A stretch of DNA of 64,000 nt from Streptomyces sp. NBC_01255 (GCF_036226445.1 NZ_CP108474.1:4588001-4652000); one strand, 5' to 3'. Positions 1-9,776 are shown, counted from the stretch's first letter. A program made the numbers and translations. The notes: generated from the letters alone by a model not told the origin.

Positions 1-1968
1 GCCGCGCTCCTTGTGGCGGTGCATCTCCTGCTGGCGCAGGCCGGGGACGGCGGACATGATCTCGCGCGGCGGCGTGTAGACCTTGTTGTGACGGCCCAGG
101 TAGCAGGGGTCGTGGTAGGTGATGAGGCCGTCGACCGGGGTCACCGGGATCAGCTTGCCCTCGTCGATGAGGTGCTGGAGCAGCTGGGTGTGGTGGATGA
201 CCTCGTAGTCGCCGCCGAGCTGCGGGTACTCGTTGGCGATGGTGTTGAAGCAGTGCGGGCAGGTCGAGACGATCCGCTTCGCCGACTTCGGCTTCTTCGT
301 CTCCGGATCGTCGTCGTCCTCGCCGAACGCCATGTTCAGCATGGCGACGTTCTCCTGCGCGAGCTGCTGGAACAGCGGCTCGTTGCCCAGGCGGCGGGGG
401 GAGTCACCGGTGCACTTCTCGTCGCCGCCCATGATCGCGAACTTGACGCCCGCGATGTTCAGCAGCTCGGCGAAGGCCTTGGTGGTCTTCTTGGCCCGGT
501 CCTCCAGGGCGCCCGCGCAGCCGACCCAGTACAGGTAGTCGTACTCCGAGAGGTCCTCGACGTCCTTGCCGACGATCGGGACCTCGAAGTCGACCTCCTT
601 GGTCCACTCGACGCGCGCCTTCTTGGCGAGACCCCAGGGGTTGCCCTTCTTCTCCAGGTTCTTGAGCATCGTGCCCGCCTCGGACGGGAACGCGGACTCG
701 ATCATCACCTGGTAGCGGCGCATGTCGACGATGTGGTCGATGTGCTCGATGTCGACCGGGCACTGCTCGACGCAGGCGCCGCAGGTGGTGCAGGACCACA
801 GGACGTCCGGGTCGATGACGCCGTTCTCCTCGGCGGTGCCGATGAGGGGGCGCTCGGCCTCGGCGATCGCCGACGCGGGGACGTCCTTGAGCTGCTCCGG
901 CGTCGCCTTCTCGTTGCCCTCCATGTCCTTGCCGCCGCCGGCGAGCAGGTACGGGGCCTTGGCGTGCGCGTGGTCGCGCAGCGACATGATGAGGAGCTTC
1001 GGGGAGAGCGGCTTGCCGGTGTTCCAGGCGGGGCACTGCGACTGGCAGCGGCCGCACTCGGTGCAGGTGGAGAAGTCGAGGATGCCCTTCCAGGAGAACT
1101 GCTCGACCTGGGAGACACCGAAGACGGCGTCCTCGGCCGGGTCCTCCCAGTCGATCTCCTTGCCGGCGGTCGTCATCGGCTGGAGCGCGCCGAGGGCGGT
1201 GGAGCCGTCGGAGTTCCGCTTGAACCAGATGTTCGGGAAGCCGAGGAAGCGGTGCCAGGCGACACCCATGTTGGTGTTGAGCGAGACCGTGATCATCCAG
1301 GTGAAGGACGTGACGATCTTGAGCGCCGCGACGAAGTAGGTCAGGTACTGGATCGTGCTCAGGCTCAGGCCGTCGAGCAGCGCGATCAGCGGGTACGAGG
1401 CGAAGAAGCCCGGCTCCCAGCTGGTCACGTGGTGCTGGACGCCTTCGAGGGCGCGGAGCGTCATGATGCAGGCGCCGACGATGAGGATGACGGCCTCGAC
1501 GAAGTACGCCTGGCCTGTCTTGGAGCCGGTGAAGCGGGACTTGCGGCCCGCCCTGGTGGGGCTGCTGAGCTGCCGGATCACGATGAGGGTCAGGATGCCG
1601 AGGACCGTCATCAGGCCGAGGAACTCGGTGAAGATCTCGTACGGCAGCCAGTCGCCGATGATCGGGATCAGCCAGTCGGCCTGGAACAGCTGGCCGAAGG
1701 CGTTGACGATCGTGAGGAGCAGCGAGAAGAAGCCCACCGCGACGAACCAGTGCGCGAAGCCGACGATGCCCCAGCGGTTCATCCGGGTGTGGCCGAGGAA
1801 CTCCTTGACCAGCGTGATGGTGCGCTGCGTGGGGTCGCCGGTGCGCGTGCCCGCGGGGACCGGCTGGCCGAGGCGTACGAAGCGGTAGATCTGCACGGTG
1901 GCACGGCCGAACAGCGCGACGGCCACCACCGTGATGACGATCGACACGACGATCGCGGCGAGTTGCAT
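1..1968 (-). CDS. Membrane-bound heterodisulfide-reductase-type Fe-S oxidoreductase (3' end outside the window)
   Basis: An open frame of 656 codons runs from ATG at 1968 to the left edge without a stop, so the C-terminus is missing. GAGGAG lies a few bases upstream of the ATG. The first ~230 residues hold several hydrophobic helices, as in NarI/HdrE-like quinone-interacting cytochrome domains. Two 4Fe-4S ferredoxin motifs follow: CTECGRCQSQCP near residue 302 and CTTCGACVEQCP near residue 390. The last part carries cysteine-rich CCG-type elements (WVGCAG, then CPHCFNT near 569, then DPCYLGRH). This is the architecture of the actinobacterial (Fe-S)-binding reductase family, which passes electrons between a membrane quinone pool and an unknown soluble partner. 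The physiological substrate cannot be read from the sequence. Confidence 0.9.
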   Translation of the reverse strand, partial: MQLAAIVVSIVITVVAVALFGRATVQIYRFVRLGQPVPAGTRTGDPTQRTITLVKEFLGHTRMNRWGIVGFAHWFVAVGFFSLLLTIVNAFGQLFQADWLIPIIGDWLPYEIFTEFLGLMTVLGILTLIVIRQLSSPTRAGRKSRFTGSKTGQAYFVEAVILIVGACIMTLRALEGVQHHVTSWEPGFFASYPLIALLDGLSLSTIQYLTYFVAALKIVTSFTWMITVSLNTNMGVAWHRFLGFPNIWFKRNSDGSTALGALQPMTTAGKEIDWEDPAEDAVFGVSQVEQFSWKGILDFSTCTECGRCQSQCPAWNTGKPLSPKLLIMSLRDHAHAKAPYLLAGGGKDMEGNEKATPEQLKDVPASAIAEAERPLIGTAEENGVIDPDVLWSCTTCGACVEQCPVDIEHIDHIVDMRRYQVMIESAFPSEAGTMLKNLEKKGNPWGLAKKARVEWTKEVDFEVPIVGKDVEDLSEYDYLYWVGCAGALEDRAKKTTKAFAELLNIAGVKFAIMGGDEKCTGDSPRRLGNEPLFQQLAQENVAMLNMAFGEDDDDPETKKPKSAKRIVSTCPHCFNTIANEYPQLGGDYEVIHHTQLLQHLIDEGKLIPVTPVDGLITYHDPCYLGRHNKVYTPPREIMSAVPGLRQQEMHRHKERG

Positions 1969-2099
1969 GAGGGGCTCCTCGGGCGGGCCTCGCGTGCCTA
2001 CTACTCGCGGGCCTACTAAGCGGTAACTTATTGAGTCCGTGCTGAGATTACCGGGTCACGGCCCCGCGCTGTAGCGGCACTCACGGTGATCTGTGTCGC

Positions 2100-2588
2100 T
2101 CAGGCAAACCTTGCCGCGCGACGTCTGCGGACTGCTGGAAGCGTACGCGCCAGGATGGTCAGGTCCATCCCGAGCCAGTGGTGGTCCACATAGTGGAGAT
2201 CGAGCAGCTCGCGCTCCTCCCACGGTAGTTCCGATCGCCCGCTGATCTGCCACGGTCCGGTGAGTCCGGGGCGTACGGAGAGCCGGCGCCGGCCCTCGCC
2301 CGCGCACTCGCGGTGGGACGGGGTCAGCGGACACGGCCCGACCAGCGACATCTGGCCCGCGACGACGTGCAGGAGCAGGGGCAGCGCGGCCAGCGGGCTC
2401 CTCGTGCGGAAGGTCAGCATCGTGAAGGCGCGGCCGTCCAGACCGGCCACCGTCCGGCGGCGCAGCACGCCGCGGCCGGGCGTCGTCCCGCCGAGCGCGA
2501 CCGAGAGGGCGACGGCGGCGAGGACCGGGAGGAGCACGACCAGGAGGGCGAGCCCGCCCAGGACGTCGAAGGCGCGCTTGGCCGTCAT
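2100..2588 (-). CDS. Small bacterial sugar transferase (WcaJ/RfbP C-terminal family)
   Basis: The 162-residue protein begins with KRAFDVLGG and one hydrophobic helix. It then has TFRTRS, SLVGPCPLTP and RPGLTGPWQISGR, which correspond to the conserved blocks of the bacterial sugar transferase family (transfer of a sugar-1-phosphate to undecaprenyl phosphate at the membrane). ATG 2588 is preferred because GGAAGGG lies upstream; in-frame ATGs at 2624 and 2681 lack a clear ribosome site. It is at the short end for the family and has no polysaccharide cluster around it. It is divergent from dnaK, so the ~250 bp between them carries both promoters. Substrate is unknown. A membrane-glycan priming role is inferred from the family only. 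Confidence 0.78.
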   Translation of the reverse strand: MTAKRAFDVLGGLALLVVLLPVLAAVALSVALGGTTPGRGVLRRRTVAGLDGRAFTMLTFRTRSPLAALPLLLHVVAGQMSLVGPCPLTPSHRECAGEGRRRLSVRPGLTGPWQISGRSELPWEERELLDLHYVDHHWLGMDLTILARTLPAVRRRRAARFA

Positions 2589-2748
2589 TCCCCACACCCT
2601 TCCGAGGGACCGAGTGAGAATCATGGGATATTCGTGGGATATGCCTGCTTTGCCCGGCGAGGGGCAACCGGACTCTCTCACGCGTCACCCCGTCCGGTCC
2701 GGGATCGACGCGCACCCGGCTCCGTATGAGCGAGATAAAGGGCGAAGA

Positions 2749-2769
2749 ATTGAGCCCCCTCCACTCAGG
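2749..2769 (+). promoter_or_regulatory. Degenerate HAIR (HspR operator) upstream of the dnaK -35
   Basis: ATTGAGC-N7-ACTCAGG matches the HAIR consensus CTTGAGT-N7-ACTCAAG at 11 of 14 positions and has exactly the right 7-base spacer. It lies just upstream of the -35 at 2774. Several HAIR copies in front of dnaK are known in Streptomyces. The weaker match suggests an auxiliary site bound cooperatively with the perfect copy downstream. Confidence 0.6.
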
Positions 2770-2773
2770 TCTG

Positions 2774-2802
2774 TTGACGCACCGCGGGGTCTCGTGCATC
2801 CT
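2774..2802 (+). promoter_or_regulatory. dnaK operon promoter (vegetative type)
   Basis: TTGACG (2774-2779) and CATCCT (2797-2802) are separated by 17 bases. The -10 abuts the perfect HAIR at 2801-2821, so HspR bound there would block RNA polymerase. The promoter is inferred from consensus and position. Confidence 0.65.
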
Positions 2803-2821
2803 TGAGTCAGATCCACTCAAG
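2801..2821 (+). promoter_or_regulatory. Perfect HAIR (HspR operator) of the dnaK operon
   Basis: CTTGAGT at 2801-2807, a 7-base spacer and ACTCAAG at 2815-2821 give a perfect inverted repeat identical to the HspR-associated inverted repeat. It overlaps the putative -10 and lies 22 bp upstream of the dnaK ATG. The operon encodes HspR itself, so this is an autoregulatory site, with DnaK known as the HspR co-repressor in Streptomyces. Confidence 0.93.
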
Positions 2822-2843
2822 TACGTCAGCTGGAGGAATTGAA

Positions 2844-4681
<1,838 letters not shown>

Positions 4682-4685
<4 letters not shown>

Positions 4686-5338
4686 CCGAGGAGACCCCGG
4701 GCTTCGAGGAGTCCGACGTCCCCTCCGGCGCCACCCCTGACGACGCCGCCGAGGCCGCCGACTCCTCCAAGGAGGAGAAGGCGGCCCCGGCCGGGGACGC
4801 AAGCAGCCAGAAGTCGGCCGCCGGTACCGCGGGCCTCACCGCCCAGCTGGACCAGGTGCGCTCCGCGCTCGACGAGCGCACCGCGGACCTCCAGCGGCTC
4901 CAGGCCGAATACCAGAACTACCGCCGCCGCGTGGAGCGGGACCGGATCACGGTCAAGGAGATCGCCGTCGCGACCCTCCTGTCCGAGCTCCTGCCCGTGC
5001 TCGACGACGTCGGCCGGGCCCGCGAGCACGGTGAGCTCCTGGGCGGGTTCAAGTCGGTGGCCGAATCGCTGGAGACCGTCGTCGCCAAGATGGGTCTGCA
5101 GCAGTTCGGCAAGGAGGGCGAGCCCTTCGACCCGACGATCCACGAGGCCCTGATGCACTCGTACGCGCCGGACGTCACCGAGACGACCTGCGTGGCGATC
5201 CTGCAGCCGGGGTACCGGATCGGCGAGCGGACCATCAGGCCCGCCCGGGTCGCGGTGGCCGAGCCCCAGCCGGGCGCCACGTCCGGCACCAAGGAAGAGA
5301 AGGCCGACGAGGAGAGCGGTGCCCCCGAAGAGGGGTGA
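4682..5338 (+). CDS. grpE: Nucleotide exchange factor GrpE
   Basis: The 218-residue protein has an acidic disordered N-terminus and then the long dimerising helix ([18 protein letters not shown]). The C-terminal beta domain includes [10 protein letters not shown] and [18 protein letters not shown], both hallmarks of GrpE. It releases ADP from DnaK. The GTG start at 4682 overlaps the dnaK stop, so translation is probably coupled. The C-terminal 25 residues are acidic and variable, as usual in actinobacteria. Confidence 0.98.
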
Positions 5339-5368
5339 CGCAACGATCGTCCGGAAGGAGGGACGTCG

Positions 5369-6553
5369 ATGAGCACGAAGGACTTCGTCGAGAAGGACTA
5401 CTACAAGGTTCTCGGCGTCCCCAAGGACGCCACCGAGGCCGAGATCAAGAAGGCGTACCGGAAGCTCGCCCGCGAGAACCATCCGGACGCCAACAAGGGT
5501 GACGCGAGCGCCGAGTCGCGCTTCAAGGAGATCTCCGAGGCGAACGACATCCTCGGTGACCCCAAGAAGCGCAAGGAGTACGACGAGGCGCGCGCCCTCT
5601 TCGGGAACGGCGGCTTCAGAGCCGGCGGCCCGGGTGGCGGCTCGTTCAACTTCGACCTGGGCGACCTCTTCGGAGGCGGCCAGGGCGGCGGCCCCGGCGG
5701 AGCCGGCGGCTTCGGCGGCGGTGGCGGCATCGGGGACGTCTTCGGCGGCCTGTTCAACCGCGGGGCGGGGGCGGGTACGCGTACCCAGCCGCGCCGCGGC
5801 CAGGACATCGAGTCCGAGGTGACCCTCAGCTTCATCGAGGCCGTCGAGGGCGCGACCGTACCGCTGCGGATGTCCAGCCAGCAGCCGTGCACGGCGTGTT
5901 CGGGCACCGGCGACAAGAACGGCACGCCCCGCGTGTGCCCGACCTGTGTCGGCACCGGGCAGGTCTCGCGCGGCAGCGGCGGCGGCTTCTCGCTCACCGA
6001 CCCGTGCGTGGACTGCAAGGGCCGCGGCCTCATCGCCGAGAACCCCTGCGAGGTCTGCAAGGGCAGCGGGCGGGCCAAGTCCTCCCGCACCATGCAGGTC
6101 CGCATCCCGGCGGGTGTCGCCGACGGGCAGCGGATCCGGCTGCGCGGCAAGGGTGCCCCGGGTGAGCGCGGCGGGCAGAACGGCGACCTGTACGTCGTCG
6201 TGCACGTCGACGACCACGCGGTCTTCGGCCGCAAGGACGACAACCTCACCGTCACGGTGCCGGTCTCCTTCACGGAGGCGGCGCTCGGCGGCGAGATCAA
6301 GGTGCCGACGCTCGGCGGCCCCGCGGTGACGCTCAAGCTGCCCGCGGGCACTCCGAACGGCCGGACCATGCGCGCCCGTGGCAAGGGCGCGGTCCGCAAG
6401 GACGGCACCCGCGGCGACCTGCTCGTCACGGTGGAGGTCGCGGTGCCGCAGGAGCTGGACGACAAGGCACGTGAGGCCCTGGAGACCTTCCGCGAGGCCA
6501 CGGCCTCCGAGGACCCCCGGGCGGAGCTGTTCCAGGCCGCGAAGGGAGCGTGA
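5369..6553 (+). CDS. dnaJ: Co-chaperone DnaJ (type I Hsp40)
   Basis: The 394-residue protein contains a J domain with the HPD tripeptide (RENHPDANKG, near residue 35) and a long Gly/Phe-rich linker (residues ~80-135). Four zinc-binding repeats follow (CTACSGTG, CPTCVGTG, CVDCKGRG, CEVCKGSG), then the two client-binding beta domains. It stimulates DnaK ATPase activity and delivers substrates. The gene starts at ATG 5369 after AAGGAGG and lies 30 bp after grpE. It is the operon-borne dnaJ; streptomycetes usually have a second one elsewhere. Confidence 0.98.
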   Translation: MSTKDFVEKDYYKVLGVPKDATEAEIKKAYRKLARENHPDANKGDASAESRFKEISEANDILGDPKKRKEYDEARALFGNGGFRAGGPGGGSFNFDLGDLFGGGQGGGPGGAGGFGGGGGIGDVFGGLFNRGAGAGTRTQPRRGQDIESEVTLSFIEAVEGATVPLRMSSQQPCTACSGTGDKNGTPRVCPTCVGTGQVSRGSGGGFSLTDPCVDCKGRGLIAENPCEVCKGSGRAKSSRTMQVRIPAGVADGQRIRLRGKGAPGERGGQNGDLYVVVHVDDHAVFGRKDDNLTVTVPVSFTEAALGGEIKVPTLGGPAVTLKLPAGTPNGRTMRARGKGAVRKDGTRGDLLVTVEVAVPQELDDKAREALETFREATASEDPRAELFQAAKGA

Positions 6554-6557
6554 CCCC

Positions 6558-7001
6558 GTGGACGGGCGCCGACGCAATCCGTACGAACTGACCGACGAGT
6601 CGCCGGTGTACGTCATCTCGGTGGCGGCCCAGCTCTCCGGTCTGCACCCGCAGACCCTGCGGCAGTACGACCGTCTCGGCCTGGTCTCCCCGGACCGCAC
6701 GGCGGGCCGCGGCCGGCGCTACTCGGCCCGTGACATCGAGCTGCTCCGTCAGGTGCAGCAGCTGTCGCAGGACGAGGGCATCAACCTCGCGGGCATCAAG
6801 CGCATCATCGAGCTGGAGAACCAGGTCGCGGCGCTGCAGAGCCGGATCGCCGAGCTGTCGGCCGCGGTCGACGGCGCGGCGGCGGCGATGCGGCAGCGCG
6901 AGGCCCAGGTGCACGCCTCGTACCGGCGCGACCTGGTGCCGTACCAGGACGTGCAGCAGGCGAGCGCGCTGGTGGTCTGGCGCCCCAAGCGCGGCGAATA
7001 G
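6558..7001 (+). CDS. hspR: Heat-shock repressor HspR (MerR family)
   Basis: The 147-residue protein has a MerR-type winged helix: YVISVAAQLSGLHPQTLRQYDRLGLVSPDRT, with RGRRYSARDIELL as the wing. A coiled-coil stretch (residues ~75-110) and a basic tail follow. GTG 6558 is the likely start, four bases after the dnaJ stop with GGGAG upstream; this gives the usual HspR length. It represses its own operon and clpB by binding HAIR sequences, two of which precede dnaK and one clpB here. A strong terminator follows at 7021-7054. Confidence 0.97.
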   Translation: MDGRRRNPYELTDESPVYVISVAAQLSGLHPQTLRQYDRLGLVSPDRTAGRGRRYSARDIELLRQVQQLSQDEGINLAGIKRIIELENQVAALQSRIAELSAAVDGAAAAMRQREAQVHASYRRDLVPYQDVQQASALVVWRPKRGE

Positions 7002-7020
7002 CCCCGCACGGCATGTACGG

Positions 7021-7054
7021 CGAGGCCCCCTCCACCACGGTGGAGGGGGCCTCG
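7021..7054 (+). terminator. Terminator after the dnaK operon
   Basis: A perfect 16-bp stem (7021-7036 with 7039-7054) with a two-base loop lies 20 bp after the hspR stop and just before the convergent gene ending at 7075. There is no T tract, as is common in Streptomyces. It could serve both directions. Confidence 0.85.
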
Positions 7055-7074
7055 TGCGTGTGCCGGAAGGATTC

Positions 7075-7542
7075 CTAGGGGATCAGCTCGCCCACGATGT
7101 CGCCGAGGGTCTCCCACCAGGGGGAGGCGCCGGTGCCGAACGCGGCGGCGAGGGCGGTGCCGAGGGCGAGGTCGTGGGGGGTGGGGTCGCCGTCCCACTC
7201 GTCGATGACCTTGCCGTCGCCCGAGGAGGTGAAGGTGCCGATCCGGCGCCCGTCGCGGGTGAGGCGGCTGTCCACGTACCCGCAGGGCACGAGCCGGTAG
7301 CGGACGCCGCCGGTCCGGACGTCCACCCGGTAGGAGCGCCGCAGGAGCCGCCCGCGCGCGGGCCGGATGACGGCCGGTTCCCCGTCGACGGTGAGCGCGA
7401 GCAGGGCGCGCTTGCGGGTCCCGATGGGGGTGTGGGCGTCGGGGTCGGTCCCGGGGGCCCGTACGAGCTCCACGGTGGGCAGCCCGTGACCGGAGACCCG
7501 GAGCGTCCCCGCGGGTCCGTCGAGGTCGATCTGTACGTACAC
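7075..7542 (-). CDS. Hypothetical protein, co-transcribed with the LuxR-type regulator
   Basis: A 155-residue protein starting at GTG 7542, five bases after the regulator's stop codon, so the two are almost surely one transcript. It reads as a beta-rich soluble protein (VYVQIDLDGPAGTLRVSG, several Arg-rich strands, then SPWWETLGDIVGELIP at the C-terminus). It has no signal peptide or membrane segment. I do not recognise a family. Its tight coupling to the regulator suggests a part in the same DPGWS-peptide locus, but this is inference from position only. Confidence 0.72.
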   Translation of the reverse strand: MYVQIDLDGPAGTLRVSGHGLPTVELVRAPGTDPDAHTPIGTRKRALLALTVDGEPAVIRPARGRLLRRSYRVDVRTGGVRYRLVPCGYVDSRLTRDGRRIGTFTSSGDGKVIDEWDGDPTPHDLALGTALAAAFGTGASPWWETLGDIVGELIP

Positions 7543-7547
7543 GCTGG

Positions 7548-8528
7548 TCAGTTGTCCCGTTCGAGGATGCCGGACTGGGCGATGAGATAGCCGAGCTGGG
7601 CCCGGCTGCCGCTGCCGAGGGCGGTGGCGAGTTTGGCGATGTGGGCGCGGCAGGTGCGGACGTTCATGCCGAGGCGCCGGGCGATGGCCTCGTCGACGTG
7701 CCCCTCGACGAGGAGCTTCGCGATGGACCGCTGGACGCCGCCGATGCCGTCGGCCTTGATGTCGTACGGGATCTCCTCCCGGATCGGCACCGCGAGGTGC
7801 CAGAACTGGTCGAAGACGCCGCCGAGGTAGGCGACCAGGCCCGGGTGTCGCAGCTCCAGGGCGACCTGGCGGTCGCTGCGGGCCGGGACGAAGGCGACCT
7901 CGCGGTCGACGATGATCAGCCGGTCGATGATCTCTTCCAGCGTGCGCACCTGGACCTCGGGGCCGACGTGCTCCAGGTAGGTCAGGGTGAGCTCGGTGTG
8001 GCGGGCCGTGTGCTGGTAGAGCGTGCGCATGCTGATGCCGCGGCCGAGCAGGGGCGAGACGCGGTCGAGGGCTTCGCTGAGGGCCTGCGCGGGGCGCCCG
8101 CCGCCGGGCTGGACGGTGAGCAGTTCGTGGCGGCAGTTGGCGACGACGCGGTCGAGGGTCGAGTTGATGCGGTCGATGCCCTCGAGCACGGTGATGGCGT
8201 GCGTGGTGGGGGAGTCGTGGGCGCTGATGGCCATGAACGGCTCGAAAGCGTCCGAAAGGGCGACGGTGCGCCGGCGGCGGTCGAGTATTTCCCGTTCGAT
8301 CGGCTGGAGGAGCTGGGCGAGGGCGGCCGAGGGGGGAACCGGACGGAGCCACCGGGCGTCGTCCGGGTCGGGGTGGAGCAGGGAGAGATCGAGGAGGCAG
8401 GGGGCCTCAAGGGTCTCTGACCGGGGTATTCGCCCGGTCCGCAGGGCGGCCGCGTACAGCTCGGAACCGGCTTTGCACAGTTCGGCATACGAATGCGGGT
8501 GACCGGTTTCGTCCGCTTGTTTCCGCAT
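7548..8528 (-). CDS. LuxR-type (C-terminal HTH) transcriptional regulator divergent from the DPGWS peptide gene
   Basis: A 326-residue protein with a C-terminal winged/LuxR-like HTH. The segment ending in VDEAIARRLGMNVRTCRAHIAKL has the helix pattern of LuxR-family DNA readers (usually '...IA..LG.S..TVK.H...I..KL'). Its long N-terminal part (residues ~1-260) is all-alpha and then alpha/beta (DRLIIVDREVAFVPAR), as in the TrmB/phospholipase-D-like sensor halves seen in many streptomycete LuxR proteins. ATG 8528 is preferred because GGGGGTGT lies just upstream; 59 codons upstream are also open but include the operator. It has no receiver domain, so the signal is probably a ligand. The divergent gene encodes a small exported repeat peptide, which is the natural candidate. 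Confidence 0.8.
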   Translation of the reverse strand: MRKQADETGHPHSYAELCKAGSELYAAALRTGRIPRSETLEAPCLLDLSLLHPDPDDARWLRPVPPSAALAQLLQPIEREILDRRRRTVALSDAFEPFMAISAHDSPTTHAITVLEGIDRINSTLDRVVANCRHELLTVQPGGGRPAQALSEALDRVSPLLGRGISMRTLYQHTARHTELTLTYLEHVGPEVQVRTLEEIIDRLIIVDREVAFVPARSDRQVALELRHPGLVAYLGGVFDQFWHLAVPIREEIPYDIKADGIGGVQRSIAKLLVEGHVDEAIARRLGMNVRTCRAHIAKLATALGSGSRAQLGYLIAQSGILERDN

Positions 8529-8593
8529 ATGTACACCCCCAGGCTCCTGCATCTCAGGAACATGATGCCTGGGTTTGGTGGTGCAGGTGCAGA

Positions 8594-8614
8594 GAGTAAG
8601 CCATCGTCTTACTC
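8594..8614. promoter_or_regulatory. Candidate operator in the regulator-peptide divergent region
   Basis: GAGTAAG (8594-8600), a 7-base spacer and CTTACTC (8608-8614) form a perfect inverted repeat. It lies midway between the divergent starts at 8528 and 8659, where a regulator controlling both directions would bind. It is the clearest dyad in the intergenic stretch. No experimental motif for this regulator family is known to me. Confidence 0.5.
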
Positions 8615-8658
8615 GCGGGGGTTGGAAAAGAGACGTTGCCTTCAAGTGAGGTTGCTCG

Positions 8659-8874
8659 GTGATGATGAAGAAGCTCATACGCACGGTGGCCGGAGTCGCC
8701 TTCATCGCGGCGGCCGCATTGGGCGCCGTGGGAGTGGCGCAGGACCCCGGTTGGTCCTCGGCTCCGGCCGAGGTGCACGCCGCTCCGCTCGACCCGGGCT
8801 GGAGCGTGGCGCCCGCACTCCTCGGTGACCCGGGCTGGAGTGTGGCCCCCGCACAGGATCCCGGTTGGAGCTAG
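8659..8874 (+). CDS. Small exported peptide with four DPGWS repeats
   Basis: A 71-residue product beginning GTG ATG ATG AAG AAG, with GTGAGG at 8646-8651 as ribosome site (GTG 8659, ATG 8662 and ATG 8665 are all possible starts). Residues 4-8 are basic and 10-27 form a hydrophobic core, with a likely signal-peptidase site after GVA27. The mature part is Ala/Pro linkers around four exact copies of DPGWS at residues 29-33, 45-49, 57-61 and 67-71; the last copy is the very C-terminus. SVAP follows copies 2 and 3. It has no Cys. I know no described family. Its size, export signal and repeat layout recall pro-peptides of peptide pheromones, and it is divergent from a LuxR-type regulator. A role as a signal is inference. 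Confidence 0.8.
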   Translation: MMMKKLIRTVAGVAFIAAAALGAVGVAQDPGWSSAPAEVHAAPLDPGWSVAPALLGDPGWSVAPAQDPGWS

Positions 8875-8882
8875 ACGGGCGC

Positions 8883-9200
8883 ATGAACGTTCCCGATGAC
8901 CCAAGGTTCCGCCGGGAGATGGCCTCGGCCTATCGCTCCGGCTGGCACTTCGTCGACCTCGCCACGGCCATCCCCCACCGTGGCGACGCGCTGAAGGTCT
9001 CCCTCTTCGGAGAACCGATCGTCGTGGCACGCGAGCAGGACGAGGACGTCCGTGCTTACCGCTGTCTCCGCCGTCCGCGCGGTGCCCCGCAGCCCATCCG
9101 CTGTGCCATCCGGTACGGCATGATCTTCGTCAACCTCGACCAGCGGGACCACCAGCTGATCGAACCAGAGACCATCACCGCCACCCCCCGCAGTGCCTGA
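8883..9200 (+). CDS. Rieske-like N-terminal domain lacking the iron-sulfur core
   Basis: A 105-residue protein starting at ATG 8883, eight bases after the peptide gene's stop, with GGAGC inside the end of that gene as ribosome site. The N-terminal half resembles Rieske oxygenase alpha subunits (SGWHFVDLATAIPHRGDALKV, then LFGEPIVVAREQDEDVRAYRC). After RCLRRPRGAP it jumps to RYGMIFVNLDQ, the strand that normally follows the cluster. The CxH and CxxH ligands are absent: only Cys-x-x-Arg-like remnants are left, and about 40-50 residues are missing. It is either a decayed gene or a small domain kept for another use. Operon position with the peptide argues for the latter. A bidirectional terminator follows. 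Confidence 0.68.
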   Translation: MNVPDDPRFRREMASAYRSGWHFVDLATAIPHRGDALKVSLFGEPIVVAREQDEDVRAYRCLRRPRGAPQPIRCAIRYGMIFVNLDQRDHQLIEPETITATPRSA

Positions 9201-9242
9201 GCGATTCCCCCGTCGTTGTAGATCGCTCCGGCACTTCCCCCA

Positions 9243-9287
9243 CACAGCGGCGCCATCGCGGACCTGAAACGCGATGGCGCCGCTGTG
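9243..9287. terminator. Bidirectional terminator between convergent genes
   Basis: An 18-bp perfect stem (9243-9260 with 9270-9287) and nine-base loop lie between the convergent Rieske-like gene and the PPOX gene. Confidence 0.85.
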
Positions 9288-9334
9288 CTGTGCCCGTGTC
9301 TTCTCCGGGCTCGCCGCCGCGTCCTTCCCGCCTC

Positions 9335-9739
9335 TCAGGCGCGGCCCATCGCCCGCGTGAGGGCGATCTCGATGACGACCCGGTCCGGGTTCGGGGCCGG
9401 CGTGCGGCCGTACCGCTCGGCGTACCGGTCGACGGCGTCCGCGACGACCTCGGCCTCCGTGCGGACGCGCCCGACGCCCTCCAGGGTGGCCCAGCGCCCC
9501 TTGTCGACCTGGCAGACCGCCACGCGCGCGCCGTCCGCGCCCGCCGCCAGGACGTTGGCGACCTTCCGGCTGTTCTTGTTGGTGATCACCCGGGCGTATC
9601 CGCCCTCGGGGTCGTACGTGACGCCGACCGCCACGACGTGCGGGGTGCCGTCCGCGCGCGGGGTCGTCAGGGTGCACATGTGGTACTCGCGCCAGAAGCT
9701 GAGGTACGAGTCGGAAGGGTTCCTCGGGTCTGTGGCCAT
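9335..9739 (-). CDS. PPOX-class (split beta-barrel) F420- or flavin-dependent oxidoreductase
   Basis: A 134-residue protein with the split-barrel pattern of the pyridoxamine 5'-phosphate oxidase-like family: MCTLTTPRADGTPHVVAVGV, then ARVITNKNSRKVANVL, then VDKGRWATLEGVGRV, then YGRTPAPNPDRVVIEI. Such proteins reduce small molecules using F420H2 or FMN; streptomycetes have many. The start ATG 9739 is only 38 bp from the clpB HAIR, so the two genes share a short divergent promoter region and HspR might affect both. Confidence 0.88.
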   Translation of the reverse strand: MATDPRNPSDSYLSFWREYHMCTLTTPRADGTPHVVAVGVTYDPEGGYARVITNKNSRKVANVLAAGADGARVAVCQVDKGRWATLEGVGRVRTEAEVVADAVDRYAERYGRTPAPNPDRVVIEIALTRAMGRA

Positions 9740-9776
9740 GCCCGGAAACTACCCGGGGGAGAACTCCCTCCGAAAG

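Noticed and set aside
13..2019. Long plus-strand ORF of 668 codons opposite the Fe-S reductase
   Set aside because: It is an antisense shadow caused by high GC; the minus strand has clear Fe-S motifs and a ribosome site.
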